From the NCBI GenBank assembly GCA_002317295.1, contig DCIY01000026.1, forward strand, positions 1 to 48,042: DNA of 48,042 nucleotides. The letters run 5' to 3'. Of the stretch, positions 31,692 through 40,194 are shown piece by piece. The DNA is from Bacteroidales bacterium UBA1714 (lineage in GTDB: Bacteria > Bacteroidota > Bacteroidia > Bacteroidales > Paludibacteraceae). The translations under genes were made by a program, and so were the position numbers. The first letter of the stretch is position 1. Each line of letters opens with the position of its first letter. The notes under the pieces were generated by a model. That model saw only the letters and a program-made list of their open reading frames with translations, was not told the origin of the DNA and did not search any database.

Positions 31692-33875
31692 ATGACTAGA
31701 CACGCAGAACTGATAGCAGCCCTTCAACACCATTTTGGATTTGATACCTTCAAGGGAAACCAAGAGGCTATCATCAATAACATCATGGACGGAAACGACT
31801 CCTTTGTGCTCATGCCTACCGGAGGAGGTAAGAGTTTGTGCTATCAATTGCCCTCTCTGCTGATGGAAGGAACAGCGATTGTCATTTCCCCCCTGATTGC
31901 GCTCATGAAAAATCAGGTGGATGCCATGCGCAACTTTTCCGAAGAAGATGGGGTGGCTCATTTTATCAACTCATCTCTTTCGCGGCCGGAGATAGCAGCC
32001 GTAAAAGACGATGTATTGGCCGGTAAGACCAAATTATTGTACCTGGCTCCAGAAAGTCTGAACAAAGCGGAAAATGTCGATTTTTTACACGGAGTAAAAA
32101 TTTCCTTCTATGCCGTGGATGAAGCCCATTGTATCTCCGAATGGGGACACGATTTTCGTCCGGAGTATCGCAATATTCAATCCATGACGGAGCGAATCGG
32201 AAAGGCTCCGATTGTGGCATTGACGGCTACCGCTACGCCGAAAGTGCAGCATGATATTCAGAAGAACCTGGGCATGTTGGAAGCCAAAGTGTTTAAGTCC
32301 AGTTTTAACCGACCCAATCTCTATTACGAAGTACGTCCAAAAACAGAGGATGTTGACAAGGATCTGATTCGTTTTATTCGTTCGATGGATGGGAAAAGCG
32401 GTATTGTATACTGTCTGGCTCGCAAGTCTGTAGAAGATTTGGCTGAGACTCTGCGTGTGAACAACATTTCGGCTCTGCCCTACCATGCCGGTATGGATGC
32501 TGCCCAGCGTTCTGCCAATCAGGATGCATTTCTGATGGAAAAATGTCAGGTAATCGTAGCCACCATTGCTTTTGGTATGGGTATTGACAAACCCGATGTA
32601 CGCTTTGTGGTTCACTATGATATACCCAAATCGCTCGAAGGATATTATCAGGAAACCGGCCGTGCGGGACGTGACGGAGGAGAAGGATTGTGCATTTGTT
32701 ACTACAGCACAAAGGATATCGAACGCTTGAGACGTTTTCAGCAGGGTAAACCCGTGGCAGAACAGGAGATATCCAACCAGTTGTTGTTTGAGACCCAATC
32801 GTATGCCGAATCTCCTTTGTGCCGACGGAAGCTGCTATTGCATTATTTTGGAGAGGAATACAATGAGGACAATTGTGGCCATTGTGATAACTGTAAGAAA
32901 CAGTATCGAATGGAGGATGAGAGTGAATTGTTGGGGTTGATATTGGAAACCATTTCACAGATTGGAGAAACCTTCAAGGCAGAACATATCGTTGATATCA
33001 TGCACGGAAATGCCACCGCGGCCGTTATGACCTATCGTCACGACGAGATAGAGAACTTTGGTGCAGCATCCGATGAGGAAGAGATTACCCTTCACGCTAT
33101 TATTCGTCAGGCTATGATTGCGGGATATCTCAAAAAAGATATTGAGTCCTATGGAGATTTGAAAATCACTCCCGAAGGTAAAAAATTCCTGCGTCGCCCC
33201 AGTAAGTTCATTGTGCCGTTGGAGGTTCACAATGATGACGATGACAGCATGTTGGAGCCGGAAATGATTGGTTCTGCAGCGGCCGATGAAGTTCTATTCT
33301 CTATTCTCAAAGATATTCGTAAGAAGATATCCAAACGACAGGATGTTCCTCCATTTGTTATTTTCCAGGATCCCAGTTTGGAAGCTATGGCTACCACCTA
33401 TCCCATCACCATGGAGGAGTTGCAAAACATACCGGGTGTGGGTGCTGGTAAGGCCAAGCGTTATGGTGACGAGTTCCTGCGCGTGATTAAGGAATATGTG
33501 GAGGAAAACGAAATCATACGCCCAGAGGACCTTCGTGTGCGCACGGTGGCCAAAGACTCCACCCGTAAGATTTCCATTATTCAGGCCATTGACCGTCGCG
33601 TAGCATTGGATGATCTGGCAGAGTCCAAAGGAATGTCCATGGATGAAATGCTGGAAGAAATAGAGGCCATTGTATATAGTGGAACCAAACTCAATATCAA
33701 CTATTTTATTGACGAAGTGGTCGATCCGGATGAGAAAGAAGAAATCATTGATTACTTCAAGAACGCCGAGGATGATAACATCAAACTGGCCATGAAGGAA
33801 CTGGGAGAAGATTATTATGACGAACTCCATGTGCGTCTGGTTCGCATCAAGTTCCACAGTGATTTAGGTAACTGA
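31692..33875 (+). CDS. recQ: RecQ ATP-dependent DNA helicase
   Basis: 727 aa. SF2 motifs are complete: the Q-like F-x-G-N-Q-E, Walker A MPTGGGKSLC, DEAHCISEWGHDFRPEY, TATATP, and motif VI YYQETGRAGRDG. The zinc-binding RQC part has the four Cys of CRRKLLLHYFGE ... CGHCDNC. An HRDC domain lies at about 540-610 (PPFVIFQDPSLEAMATTYP ... IPGVGAGKAKRYG). About 110 further residues form an acidic helical extension, typical of the long Bacteroidetes RecQ. It unwinds DNA in recombination and fork repair. First gene of a nine-gene run, its stop overlaps the rimO start by one base. Confidence 0.96.
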   Translation: MTRHAELIAALQHHFGFDTFKGNQEAIINNIMDGNDSFVLMPTGGGKSLCYQLPSLLMEGTAIVISPLIALMKNQVDAMRNFSEEDGVAHFINSSLSRPEIAAVKDDVLAGKTKLLYLAPESLNKAENVDFLHGVKISFYAVDEAHCISEWGHDFRPEYRNIQSMTERIGKAPIVALTATATPKVQHDIQKNLGMLEAKVFKSSFNRPNLYYEVRPKTEDVDKDLIRFIRSMDGKSGIVYCLARKSVEDLAETLRVNNISALPYHAGMDAAQRSANQDAFLMEKCQVIVATIAFGMGIDKPDVRFVVHYDIPKSLEGYYQETGRAGRDGGEGLCICYYSTKDIERLRRFQQGKPVAEQEISNQLLFETQSYAESPLCRRKLLLHYFGEEYNEDNCGHCDNCKKQYRMEDESELLGLILETISQIGETFKAEHIVDIMHGNATAAVMTYRHDEIENFGAASDEEEITLHAIIRQAMIAGYLKKDIESYGDLKITPEGKKFLRRPSKFIVPLEVHNDDDDSMLEPEMIGSAAADEVLFSILKDIRKKISKRQDVPPFVIFQDPSLEAMATTYPITMEELQNIPGVGAGKAKRYGDEFLRVIKEYVEENEIIRPEDLRVRTVAKDSTRKISIIQAIDRRVALDDLAESKGMSMDEMLEEIEAIVYSGTKLNINYFIDEVVDPDEKEEIIDYFKNAEDDNIKLAMKELGEDYYDELHVRLVRIKFHSDLGN

Positions 33876-35233
33876 TGAAACAACCTACCATCGATATTAT
33901 TACATTGGGATGCTCCAAGAATCTGGTGGATTCGGAGCGCCTTATGGGTATGTTATCCTCCATCGGATACCGGTGTTTTCATGACCCTGAACAGTTAAAG
34001 AGCGACATTGCTGTGGTCAATACGTGTGGTTTTATTGGGGATGCCAAGGAAGAGAGTATTCAGATGATTTTGCAACTGGCTCAACGCAAAGTCGATCCAC
34101 AACCTGGTGGATATCCCCTCAAAAAACTCTATGTCATGGGGTGTCTGAGTGAACGATATCTGCATGAATTGGAAACTGAGATACCAGAGGTAGACCGATG
34201 GTTTGGCAAATTCAATTATGGGGATTTGGTAGAGGAATTAAACATTCAGCATTCTGCATTCTGCATTCTGCATTCAGCATTTCCCGCCCCTCCACGGGTT
34301 CTCACCACACCCAGACATTACGCCTATGTCAAGATATCGGAAGGGTGTAATCGTATGTGCTCTTATTGTGCGATACCGCTGATTACCGGTCGCCATACCT
34401 CGCGTGGGATGCAGGAGATTTTGGATGAAGTGCGGTGGCTGAGTCAGCAAGGGGTCAAAGAGATTAATGTGATTGCCCAGGATCTTTCCTCCTACGGATT
34501 GGATTTGAATCACCAGCATCAGTTGCCACAGTTGATTGATCGTATGGCTGAGATTGAGGGCATCGAGTGGATCAGGCTTCATTATGCTTACCCTACGGAT
34601 TTTCCGGAAGATTTGTTGGATGTCATGGCTCGTCACGCCAATGTGTGCAAGTATTTGGATATTGCTTTACAACACTGTACCGACCATATGCTTTCGCTCA
34701 TGCGTCGTCATATTACTCGTGAGGAACAAGATCAACTGATTGCGCATATCCGAGAGCGCGTGCCTGGAATCAGTATCCGCACCACCCTGTTAGTGGGGCA
34801 TCCTGGAGAGACAGAGGAGGATTTTGAACAACTCAAAAAATGGGTGCTTCAAATGCGATTTGATCGCATGGGAGCCTTTGCTTATTCGGACGAAGAGGGC
34901 ACCTATGCCAATCTGCATTATCAGGATGATGTACCCAGTGAAGTCAAGCAGCAACGGGTGGATACGATTATGGCCATTCAGCAATCCATCTCTGCTGAGC
35001 TGATGCAAGCCAAAGTGGGTACCACTCAACGAATGATTATTGACACAGAAGATAACGACTATTTTATCGGTCGCACAGAGTACGATTCTCCCGAAGTGGA
35101 TTGTAATGTACTCATCGCTAAAAATACACTCACCCAGCCCTTACAAATCGGACAATTTTACGATGTTCGCATTCAGCGGGCTGAAGAATTTGATTTATTT
35201 GGAACAATATGGAATCTCGATTATCATGGGTAG
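33875..35233 (+). CDS. rimO: Ribosomal protein S12 methylthiotransferase RimO with repeat-encoded linker
   Basis: 452 aa. RimO adds a methylthio group to an Asp of ribosomal protein S12. The MTTase domain carries Cys13, Cys51 and Cys90; the radical SAM cluster is CNRMCSYC (Cys158, Cys162, Cys165); a TRAM domain with RMIIDTEDNDYFIGRTEYDSPEVD closes the protein. The linker between MTTase and radical SAM domains (123-136, NIQHSAFCILHSAF) is encoded entirely by CATTCTG-type heptamers (34243-34281) and is unlike RimO linkers I know. Its 7-bp unit means a gain or loss of one copy would frameshift the gene. The 3' end overlaps the HU-LysM gene by 25 bp. Confidence 0.95.
   Translation: MKQPTIDIITLGCSKNLVDSERLMGMLSSIGYRCFHDPEQLKSDIAVVNTCGFIGDAKEESIQMILQLAQRKVDPQPGGYPLKKLYVMGCLSERYLHELETEIPEVDRWFGKFNYGDLVEELNIQHSAFCILHSAFPAPPRVLTTPRHYAYVKISEGCNRMCSYCAIPLITGRHTSRGMQEILDEVRWLSQQGVKEINVIAQDLSSYGLDLNHQHQLPQLIDRMAEIEGIEWIRLHYAYPTDFPEDLLDVMARHANVCKYLDIALQHCTDHMLSLMRRHITREEQDQLIAHIRERVPGISIRTTLLVGHPGETEEDFEQLKKWVLQMRFDRMGAFAYSDEEGTYANLHYQDDVPSEVKQQRVDTIMAIQQSISAELMQAKVGTTQRMIIDTEDNDYFIGRTEYDSPEVDCNVLIAKNTLTQPLQIGQFYDVRIQRAEEFDLFGTIWNLDYHG
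34243..34281. repeat. CATTCWG x5 heptamer array inside rimO
   Basis: CATTCAG, CATTCTG three times, CATTCAG, then CATT: an exact 7-bp period over 39 bp. Read as CTGCATT it is the reverse complement of the AATGCAG units at 26624-26664. It codes for residues 123-136 of RimO. Confidence 0.95.
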
Positions 35234-36357
35234 CCCTGTGTAACCAGGTTGCACAACGTACGGGCTTAAGCCAAAAAGACACCAAGTTGCTTCTTCGCAC
35301 CGGATTAGACTGCATGATGGCAGCGCTTCAGTCGGGTGACTCGATTCGCCTGGGCGAATTGGGAACGTTTCGTACTCAACAAATCGCCCCTCGCAAGAGT
35401 GTCGATGTGACCACTGGAGAAGCCATTCAATTGGATAGTTACAAGCGAATCAATTATACACCATCCGATTCGCTTAAGAATCTGCTGAATGGTGAACCCG
35501 AAACCCATTTGATGCCAGGATCGGATCCTATTCAAAAATTAGGAAATCAAGCCGACGAAATCTTGGATATATTGGGTGAATTGGGCCAAGGTCCCAAAGC
35601 GCAGGTATACCCAACACAGTCAGAACCAGAGCCGCAGCCGGAACCAGAGCCACAGCCGGAACCCAAGCCGCAGCCGGAACCCAAGCCTGAACCAGAACCA
35701 GAACCAGAACCAGAACCGATTCATCTTCCATCCCAACCTGTGTCCACTCCTGCGCCAGCGCCTAAAGTCAACAAGACGGAATATCGTCCCTGGTTAACGG
35801 CAGGCATTACCATTTTGGTTTTCTGTTTGATGTTATTGGGTGGTTATCTGTTTCTGCAGCATAAGATTACCCAATGGGCCAATGAGTTGCAAAACAAATC
35901 TGATGGCGTAGCGTATATGGATGAGATTGAACCCATAGACGAAGCGCTGGAGGAGGTGGTTTGTGAAGAGGCGGAAGGCGACGCCACTGAAGTGGCTGAG
36001 GCGGAAGGGATCGGACAAAGTCCTAAAGGCGAAAGGCTAGAGGCTAAAGGCGAAGAGGCTAAAGGCGGAGAGGCGGAAGGGCTGAGAGGTGAACGCGAGT
36101 ATACGGAGTTTATTGCCACGGAGCAGATGCATCAGGACAGTCGTTTGGCATGGATGGCTTATCGTTATTATGGCAAAAAAGACTATTGGGTATTTATTTA
36201 CGAAGCCAATCGGGATCGTATTTCCAATCCCAATCATATTAAGGTAGGGACTACCATTCGTATCCCCAAATTGGATCCCAAGTGGTCGGATATGAGTCAA
36301 CCTGAAATTCAGAAAATGATTCACGATCTGCAAGATCAATACTTACAACAACACTAA
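35209..36357 (+). CDS. HU-like DNA-binding domain, Pro-Glu linker, TM helix and LysM-like domain
   Basis: 382 aa. Residues 1-95 are an HU/IHF-like fold: LCNQVAQRTGLSQKDTKLLL, then SIRLGELGTFRTQQIAPRKSVDVTTGE, the beta-arm region. Residues 139-170 are a rigid Pro-Glu/Gln/Lys repeat. One membrane helix spans 197-216. A low-complexity acidic linker (250-295, partly made by repeat DNA) leads to a LysM-like domain at about 300-353 (RLAWMAYRYYGKKDYWVFIYEANRD ... IKVGTTIRIP). The charge pattern places the HU part in the cytoplasm and LysM in the periplasm. The design suggests a tether between chromosome and peptidoglycan, or a DNA-sensing envelope protein; this is inference. HU-domain proteins with envelope modules (HU-CCDC81/SPOR) are known in Bacteroidetes. 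Starts within the rimO end. Confidence 0.82.
   Translation: MESRLSWVALCNQVAQRTGLSQKDTKLLLRTGLDCMMAALQSGDSIRLGELGTFRTQQIAPRKSVDVTTGEAIQLDSYKRINYTPSDSLKNLLNGEPETHLMPGSDPIQKLGNQADEILDILGELGQGPKAQVYPTQSEPEPQPEPEPQPEPKPQPEPKPEPEPEPEPEPIHLPSQPVSTPAPAPKVNKTEYRPWLTAGITILVFCLMLLGGYLFLQHKITQWANELQNKSDGVAYMDEIEPIDEALEEVVCEEAEGDATEVAEAEGIGQSPKGERLEAKGEEAKGGEAEGLRGEREYTEFIATEQMHQDSRLAWMAYRYYGKKDYWVFIYEANRDRISNPNHIKVGTTIRIPKLDPKWSDMSQPEIQKMIHDLQDQYLQQH
36012..36090. repeat. Mini-hairpin plus CTAAAGG/CGAAAGG array inside the HU-LysM gene
   Basis: CGGACAAAGTCCTAA (36012-36026) contains the perfect hairpin GGAC-AAA-GTCC and is the exact reverse complement of two 15-mers in the AraC-type gene. It is followed by seven to nine units of CTAAAGG / CGAAAGG / CTAGAGG type with 7- or 8-bp period. 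It codes for GQSPKGERLEAKGEEAKG and following residues of the periplasmic linker. Confidence 0.85.
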
Positions 36358-36358
36358 T

Positions 36359-39121
36359 TTGGAAAAATCAGTCATCCATATTCAGGGAGCTCGTACGCAT
36401 AACCTCAAGAACATCACCGTAGATATTCCTCGCAATCAATTTACGGTCATCACGGGCGTAAGTGGCAGTGGCAAATCGTCGCTGGCCTTTGATACGCTAT
36501 ATGCAGAAGGACAACGACGCTATGTAGAGAGTCTCAGTTCGTACGCGCGCCTGTTCCTGCGCCGCATGCAGAAGCCCGATGTGGATCAGATTGATGGTAT
36601 ACCACCGGCCATAGCGATTGAACAAAAAACGACCTCGCGCAACCCGCGTTCCACGGTGGGAACGGTGACGGAGATATATGATTATCTCAAGTTGTTCTTT
36701 GCGCGCATCGGCAAGACTATTTCGCCGATTAGTGGTCAACCGGTTCGTCGTCATACCATACGGGATGTGGTTTCTACCCTGCAATCTCAACCCAAGGATA
36801 CGCGTATCGTGCTGTTATCACCGGTCATATTGGAGCATCGAGGGTTGGAGGAGCAATTGCAGATTTGGCAGAGTGAAGGATTTTCTCGTTTGTACCATAT
36901 GCCCGACTCGGTGATGTGGTATATCTCGGATATGATTCAACATCCCAATCCCCAAGTATCCACAGACTCACTTTGCTTATTGGTAGATCGTGTCATAGCC
37001 GATGGCGAAGATGCTACAGCCAATCGCTTTGCCGATTCTGTTCAAACGGCATTTTTTGAAGGTAAAGGATCCTGTTTGATGCATTGTACCCTACCCGATG
37101 GTTCTGTCACCGATTATGCTTTTTGTGAACGCATGGAGGCAGATGGTATTACCTTTATGGAGCCCACCGAACATTTGTTCGATTTTAACAGTCCTTTGGG
37201 TGCTTGTCCTACCTGTTCGGGTTATGGTATGGTCACCGGAATAGATCCCGATTTGGTTGTTCCGGATAAGTCCAAGTCTGTATATGAAGGAGCTATTGCC
37301 TGCTGGCATGGAGAAAAGATGAGCCTGTGGAACGATGCCCTTATCTATGCGGCCAGCCAATTTGGTTTTCCCATCCATACGCCGTTTTATGCCCTCACTC
37401 CGGAGCAGAAACAGGTTATTTGGACGGGTAACGAATATTTCCACGGGTTGAACGAGTTTTTCCGCGAACTGGAAGCCAAAGAGCATAGTCGCATTCAGTA
37501 CAAGGTGATGTTGGCCCGCTACAAGGGTAAAACCACCTGTCCGGACTGTTTGGGAATGCGTTTGCGTAAAGAGGCAGGATACGTACAGGTGAATGGTTAC
37601 AGTCTGCCTCAGTTGTGCAGGCTCTCCATTTTGGAATTGTCGCATGTTTTTCGAGAGCTCATTCTTTCGCCTACCGAGCAATTGACGGTTAAGACATTGT
37701 TGCCGGAAATCACTTCCCGATTGCAATTTATGGAGGATGTGGGATTGGGTTATCTCACGCTCAACCGTATGGCCAACACCTTATCGGGCGGAGAGAGCCA
37801 ACGAATCAATTTGGCCAAGTCATTAGGCAGCAGTCTGGTGGGGTCGCTTTATGTATTGGACGAACCGAGTATTGGTTTGCACCCACGGGACACCCATCGA
37901 CTGATTCATGTGTTGGAACAGTTGCGGAATCTGAATAATACGATTGTGGTGGTGGAACATGATGACGATATTCAAAAAGCGGCAGATCATATTATTGAGA
38001 TTGGTCCCAAGGCCGGACGGCAGGGAGGTGAAGTAACCTATGAAGGCGCACCTCGGTTGGAGAAGTTTACCTATGACATTCCTTCCTTCCGTCGTCCCTG
38101 GAATAACTATATTGAACTCATTGGGGCCACAGAAAACAATCTGAAGAATATTACGGTTCGTTTTCCGCTGAATGTGATGACGGTCATTACGGGTGTCAGT
38201 GGCAGTGGCAAATCGTCGCTGGTGAGCCGTGTGCTCTATCCTGCCCTTAAGAAACACTACGGCGGTATCGCTGACAGAACGGGTGACTATGGCAGTCTGA
38301 CGGGTTCTCTGCACCTGATTCGGGATGTGGAGTTTGTGGATCAGACCCCCTTGTCTCGTACATCCCGTTCCAATCCGGTTACGTATCTGAAAGCGTATGA
38401 TGAGATTCGCCGTTTGTTCAGCGAGCAGCAACTGGCTCGACAACTCGGATTCACGCCTGCTCATTTCTCCTTCAACACGCCAGGTGGTCGTTGTGAGGAA
38501 TGTCAGGGAGAAGGCAAACTGACCATTTCGATGCAGTTCATGTCCGATTTGATTTTGCCCTGCGAGCATTGCCATGGCAAACGGTTTAAGAAAGATGTGT
38601 TGGATGTTTTGTACCGAGACAAAAGCATCTACGATATACTGGAAATGACTGTGAACCAAGCCATTGAGTTTTTTGAGCAGGACAAAGCGTGTGCCCGTAT
38701 TGTACAGCGTCTGCGTCCGCTTCAACAGGTGGGTATTGGTTATGTCAAACTGGGTCAAAGCAGTTCCACGCTCAGTGGCGGTGAGAGTCAACGGGTCAAA
38801 CTGGCCTCTTTTTTGAGCAGAGAATCGGCATTTCCCACGTTGTTTATATTTGATGAGCCTACCACCGGTTTGCATCACAAAGATATTACGGTGTTGCTGC
38901 AAGCCATGAACTGCCTGATCAGCAAAGGGCATACGATACTGATTATTGAGCACAATCCGAGTGTCATTTTGGCAGCAGATCATGTGATTGATTTGGGTCC
39001 CGAAGGAGGCGATGAAGGAGGCCATGTGGTGGTAACGGGTACACCGGAACAGGTGGCTGCGTGTGAACTCAGTTACACGGGTCGTTATTTAAAAGAACTG
39101 ATTGCAAATAATCCTATATGA
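36359..39121 (+). CDS. uvrA: Excinuclease ABC subunit A
   Basis: 920 aa, two ABC ATPase halves. Walker A sequences are GVSGSGKSSLAFDTL near 34 and GVSGSGKSSLVSRVL near 617; signatures are NTLSGGESQRINLA and STLSGGESQRVKLA. Zinc modules are seen as CPTCSGYG with CPDCLGMR, and CEECQGEG with CEHCHGKR. The UvrB-binding and insertion regions are present, so it is the standard damage-recognition UvrA. The start is TTG at 36359: the next in-frame Met is near residue 70, after Walker A. The stop overlaps the next start by 4 bp. Confidence 0.96.
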   Translation: MEKSVIHIQGARTHNLKNITVDIPRNQFTVITGVSGSGKSSLAFDTLYAEGQRRYVESLSSYARLFLRRMQKPDVDQIDGIPPAIAIEQKTTSRNPRSTVGTVTEIYDYLKLFFARIGKTISPISGQPVRRHTIRDVVSTLQSQPKDTRIVLLSPVILEHRGLEEQLQIWQSEGFSRLYHMPDSVMWYISDMIQHPNPQVSTDSLCLLVDRVIADGEDATANRFADSVQTAFFEGKGSCLMHCTLPDGSVTDYAFCERMEADGITFMEPTEHLFDFNSPLGACPTCSGYGMVTGIDPDLVVPDKSKSVYEGAIACWHGEKMSLWNDALIYAASQFGFPIHTPFYALTPEQKQVIWTGNEYFHGLNEFFRELEAKEHSRIQYKVMLARYKGKTTCPDCLGMRLRKEAGYVQVNGYSLPQLCRLSILELSHVFRELILSPTEQLTVKTLLPEITSRLQFMEDVGLGYLTLNRMANTLSGGESQRINLAKSLGSSLVGSLYVLDEPSIGLHPRDTHRLIHVLEQLRNLNNTIVVVEHDDDIQKAADHIIEIGPKAGRQGGEVTYEGAPRLEKFTYDIPSFRRPWNNYIELIGATENNLKNITVRFPLNVMTVITGVSGSGKSSLVSRVLYPALKKHYGGIADRTGDYGSLTGSLHLIRDVEFVDQTPLSRTSRSNPVTYLKAYDEIRRLFSEQQLARQLGFTPAHFSFNTPGGRCEECQGEGKLTISMQFMSDLILPCEHCHGKRFKKDVLDVLYRDKSIYDILEMTVNQAIEFFEQDKACARIVQRLRPLQQVGIGYVKLGQSSSTLSGGESQRVKLASFLSRESAFPTLFIFDEPTTGLHHKDITVLLQAMNCLISKGHTILIIEHNPSVILAADHVIDLGPEGGDEGGHVVVTGTPEQVAACELSYTGRYLKELIANNPI

Positions 39122-40194
39122 TAGCGTATTTTTATCAACATCCCATATTAATTGGCCTGGTAGCCTTACTGTTAGCCCTGGGGGCCATGCCCATTGTGGT
39201 TCGTATTGCCAAAGCCAAACATCTGGTGGTTCGTCCCAACAAACGCACATCCCATACGGGTGAAGTGCCCAATATTGGTGGATTGGGCATCTGTTTTGCG
39301 TTTCTGATGACCTATTTGGTATTTGAGTTTGATCAGATTCCTCAATCGCAGTTTATGCTCATTGGTTTATTTGCCATTGTGGTAGTGGGACTGGTGGACG
39401 ATATTTTGGTATTGTCTCCGCTCAGTAAACTGATTTGCGAATTGTTGGCCGGCATTGCGATGATTGCGTTTTCGGATATTCGTTTGACCAACCTGCATGG
39501 GTTATTTGGCATTGAGAGCATCGGTATTGTGCCGAGTTACATATTGTCTTTCTTTGTGCTGGTAGCCATCATCAATGCCATCAACCTCATTGATGGTGTC
39601 GATGGTTTAGCCTCTGGATTGGGCATATTGTATTGTTCTTTCTTTGCGTTGTACTTCTTCCTTATCGGTCAGGAGCCGTGGGCTATTTTGGCCATGTGTC
39701 TGATTGGTCCGCTGTTGGTATTTTTTATCTACAACGTGTTTGGAGGAACGGCTCGCAAGATTTTTATGGGCGATAGCGGTTCGTTGTTGTTAGGATATAT
39801 CATCACCGCTTTTGTGTTCCGGTTCTGCGAACTCAATGCAGCGCATGAGGTGCCTGAGGCACTTGCCTGTTCCGCGGCTCCGGCTGTGGCCATTTGCGTA
39901 TTGGGTATCCCTATTTACGACACCATTCGTGTTTCGCTCACGCGTATTAAGCATCATAAGTCGCCATTTTTACCGGACAAGAACCATATTCACCATTTAT
40001 TGCTCAGAACGGGCATGAATCATCTGCAGACCACCTGCATCCTGATTGTAGTTTCTATTTTGAGCATCCTGTTAGGCATCGTGGGGCGTCATTGGAATAT
40101 GTGGTTATTGGTGGGCTGTGATTGGGCCTTCCTCACCGGTTTATTGTTTATTTTGTGGCGCGTATTGGATAAACAACAAAAGAAGAACGCATGA
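39118..40194 (+). CDS. WecA/MraY-like undecaprenyl-phosphate sugar-1-phosphate transferase
   Basis: 358 aa with about ten to eleven membrane helices. Motifs of the polyprenyl-phosphate HexNAc-1-P transferase family are clear: HTGEVPNIGGLGI, VVVGLVDDI (Asp-Asp), NLIDGVDGLA, KIFMGDSGSLLLG and the cytoplasmic KNHIHHLLLR loop. It starts lipid-linked glycan synthesis by moving a HexNAc-1-phosphate to undecaprenyl phosphate. The HIHH loop favours the WecA (GlcNAc-1-P) branch over MraY. Two glycosyltransferase genes follow in the same run. It overlaps uvrA and the ABC-F gene by 4 bp each. Confidence 0.92.
   Translation: MIAYFYQHPILIGLVALLLALGAMPIVVRIAKAKHLVVRPNKRTSHTGEVPNIGGLGICFAFLMTYLVFEFDQIPQSQFMLIGLFAIVVVGLVDDILVLSPLSKLICELLAGIAMIAFSDIRLTNLHGLFGIESIGIVPSYILSFFVLVAIINAINLIDGVDGLASGLGILYCSFFALYFFLIGQEPWAILAMCLIGPLLVFFIYNVFGGTARKIFMGDSGSLLLGYIITAFVFRFCELNAAHEVPEALACSAAPAVAICVLGIPIYDTIRVSLTRIKHHKSPFLPDKNHIHHLLLRTGMNHLQTTCILIVVSILSILLGIVGRHWNMWLLVGCDWAFLTGLLFILWRVLDKQQKKNA

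Noticed and set aside
37823..39025. 400-codon open frame antisense to uvrA
   Set aside because: It lies opposite conserved UvrA motifs, and its own sequence shows no family features.
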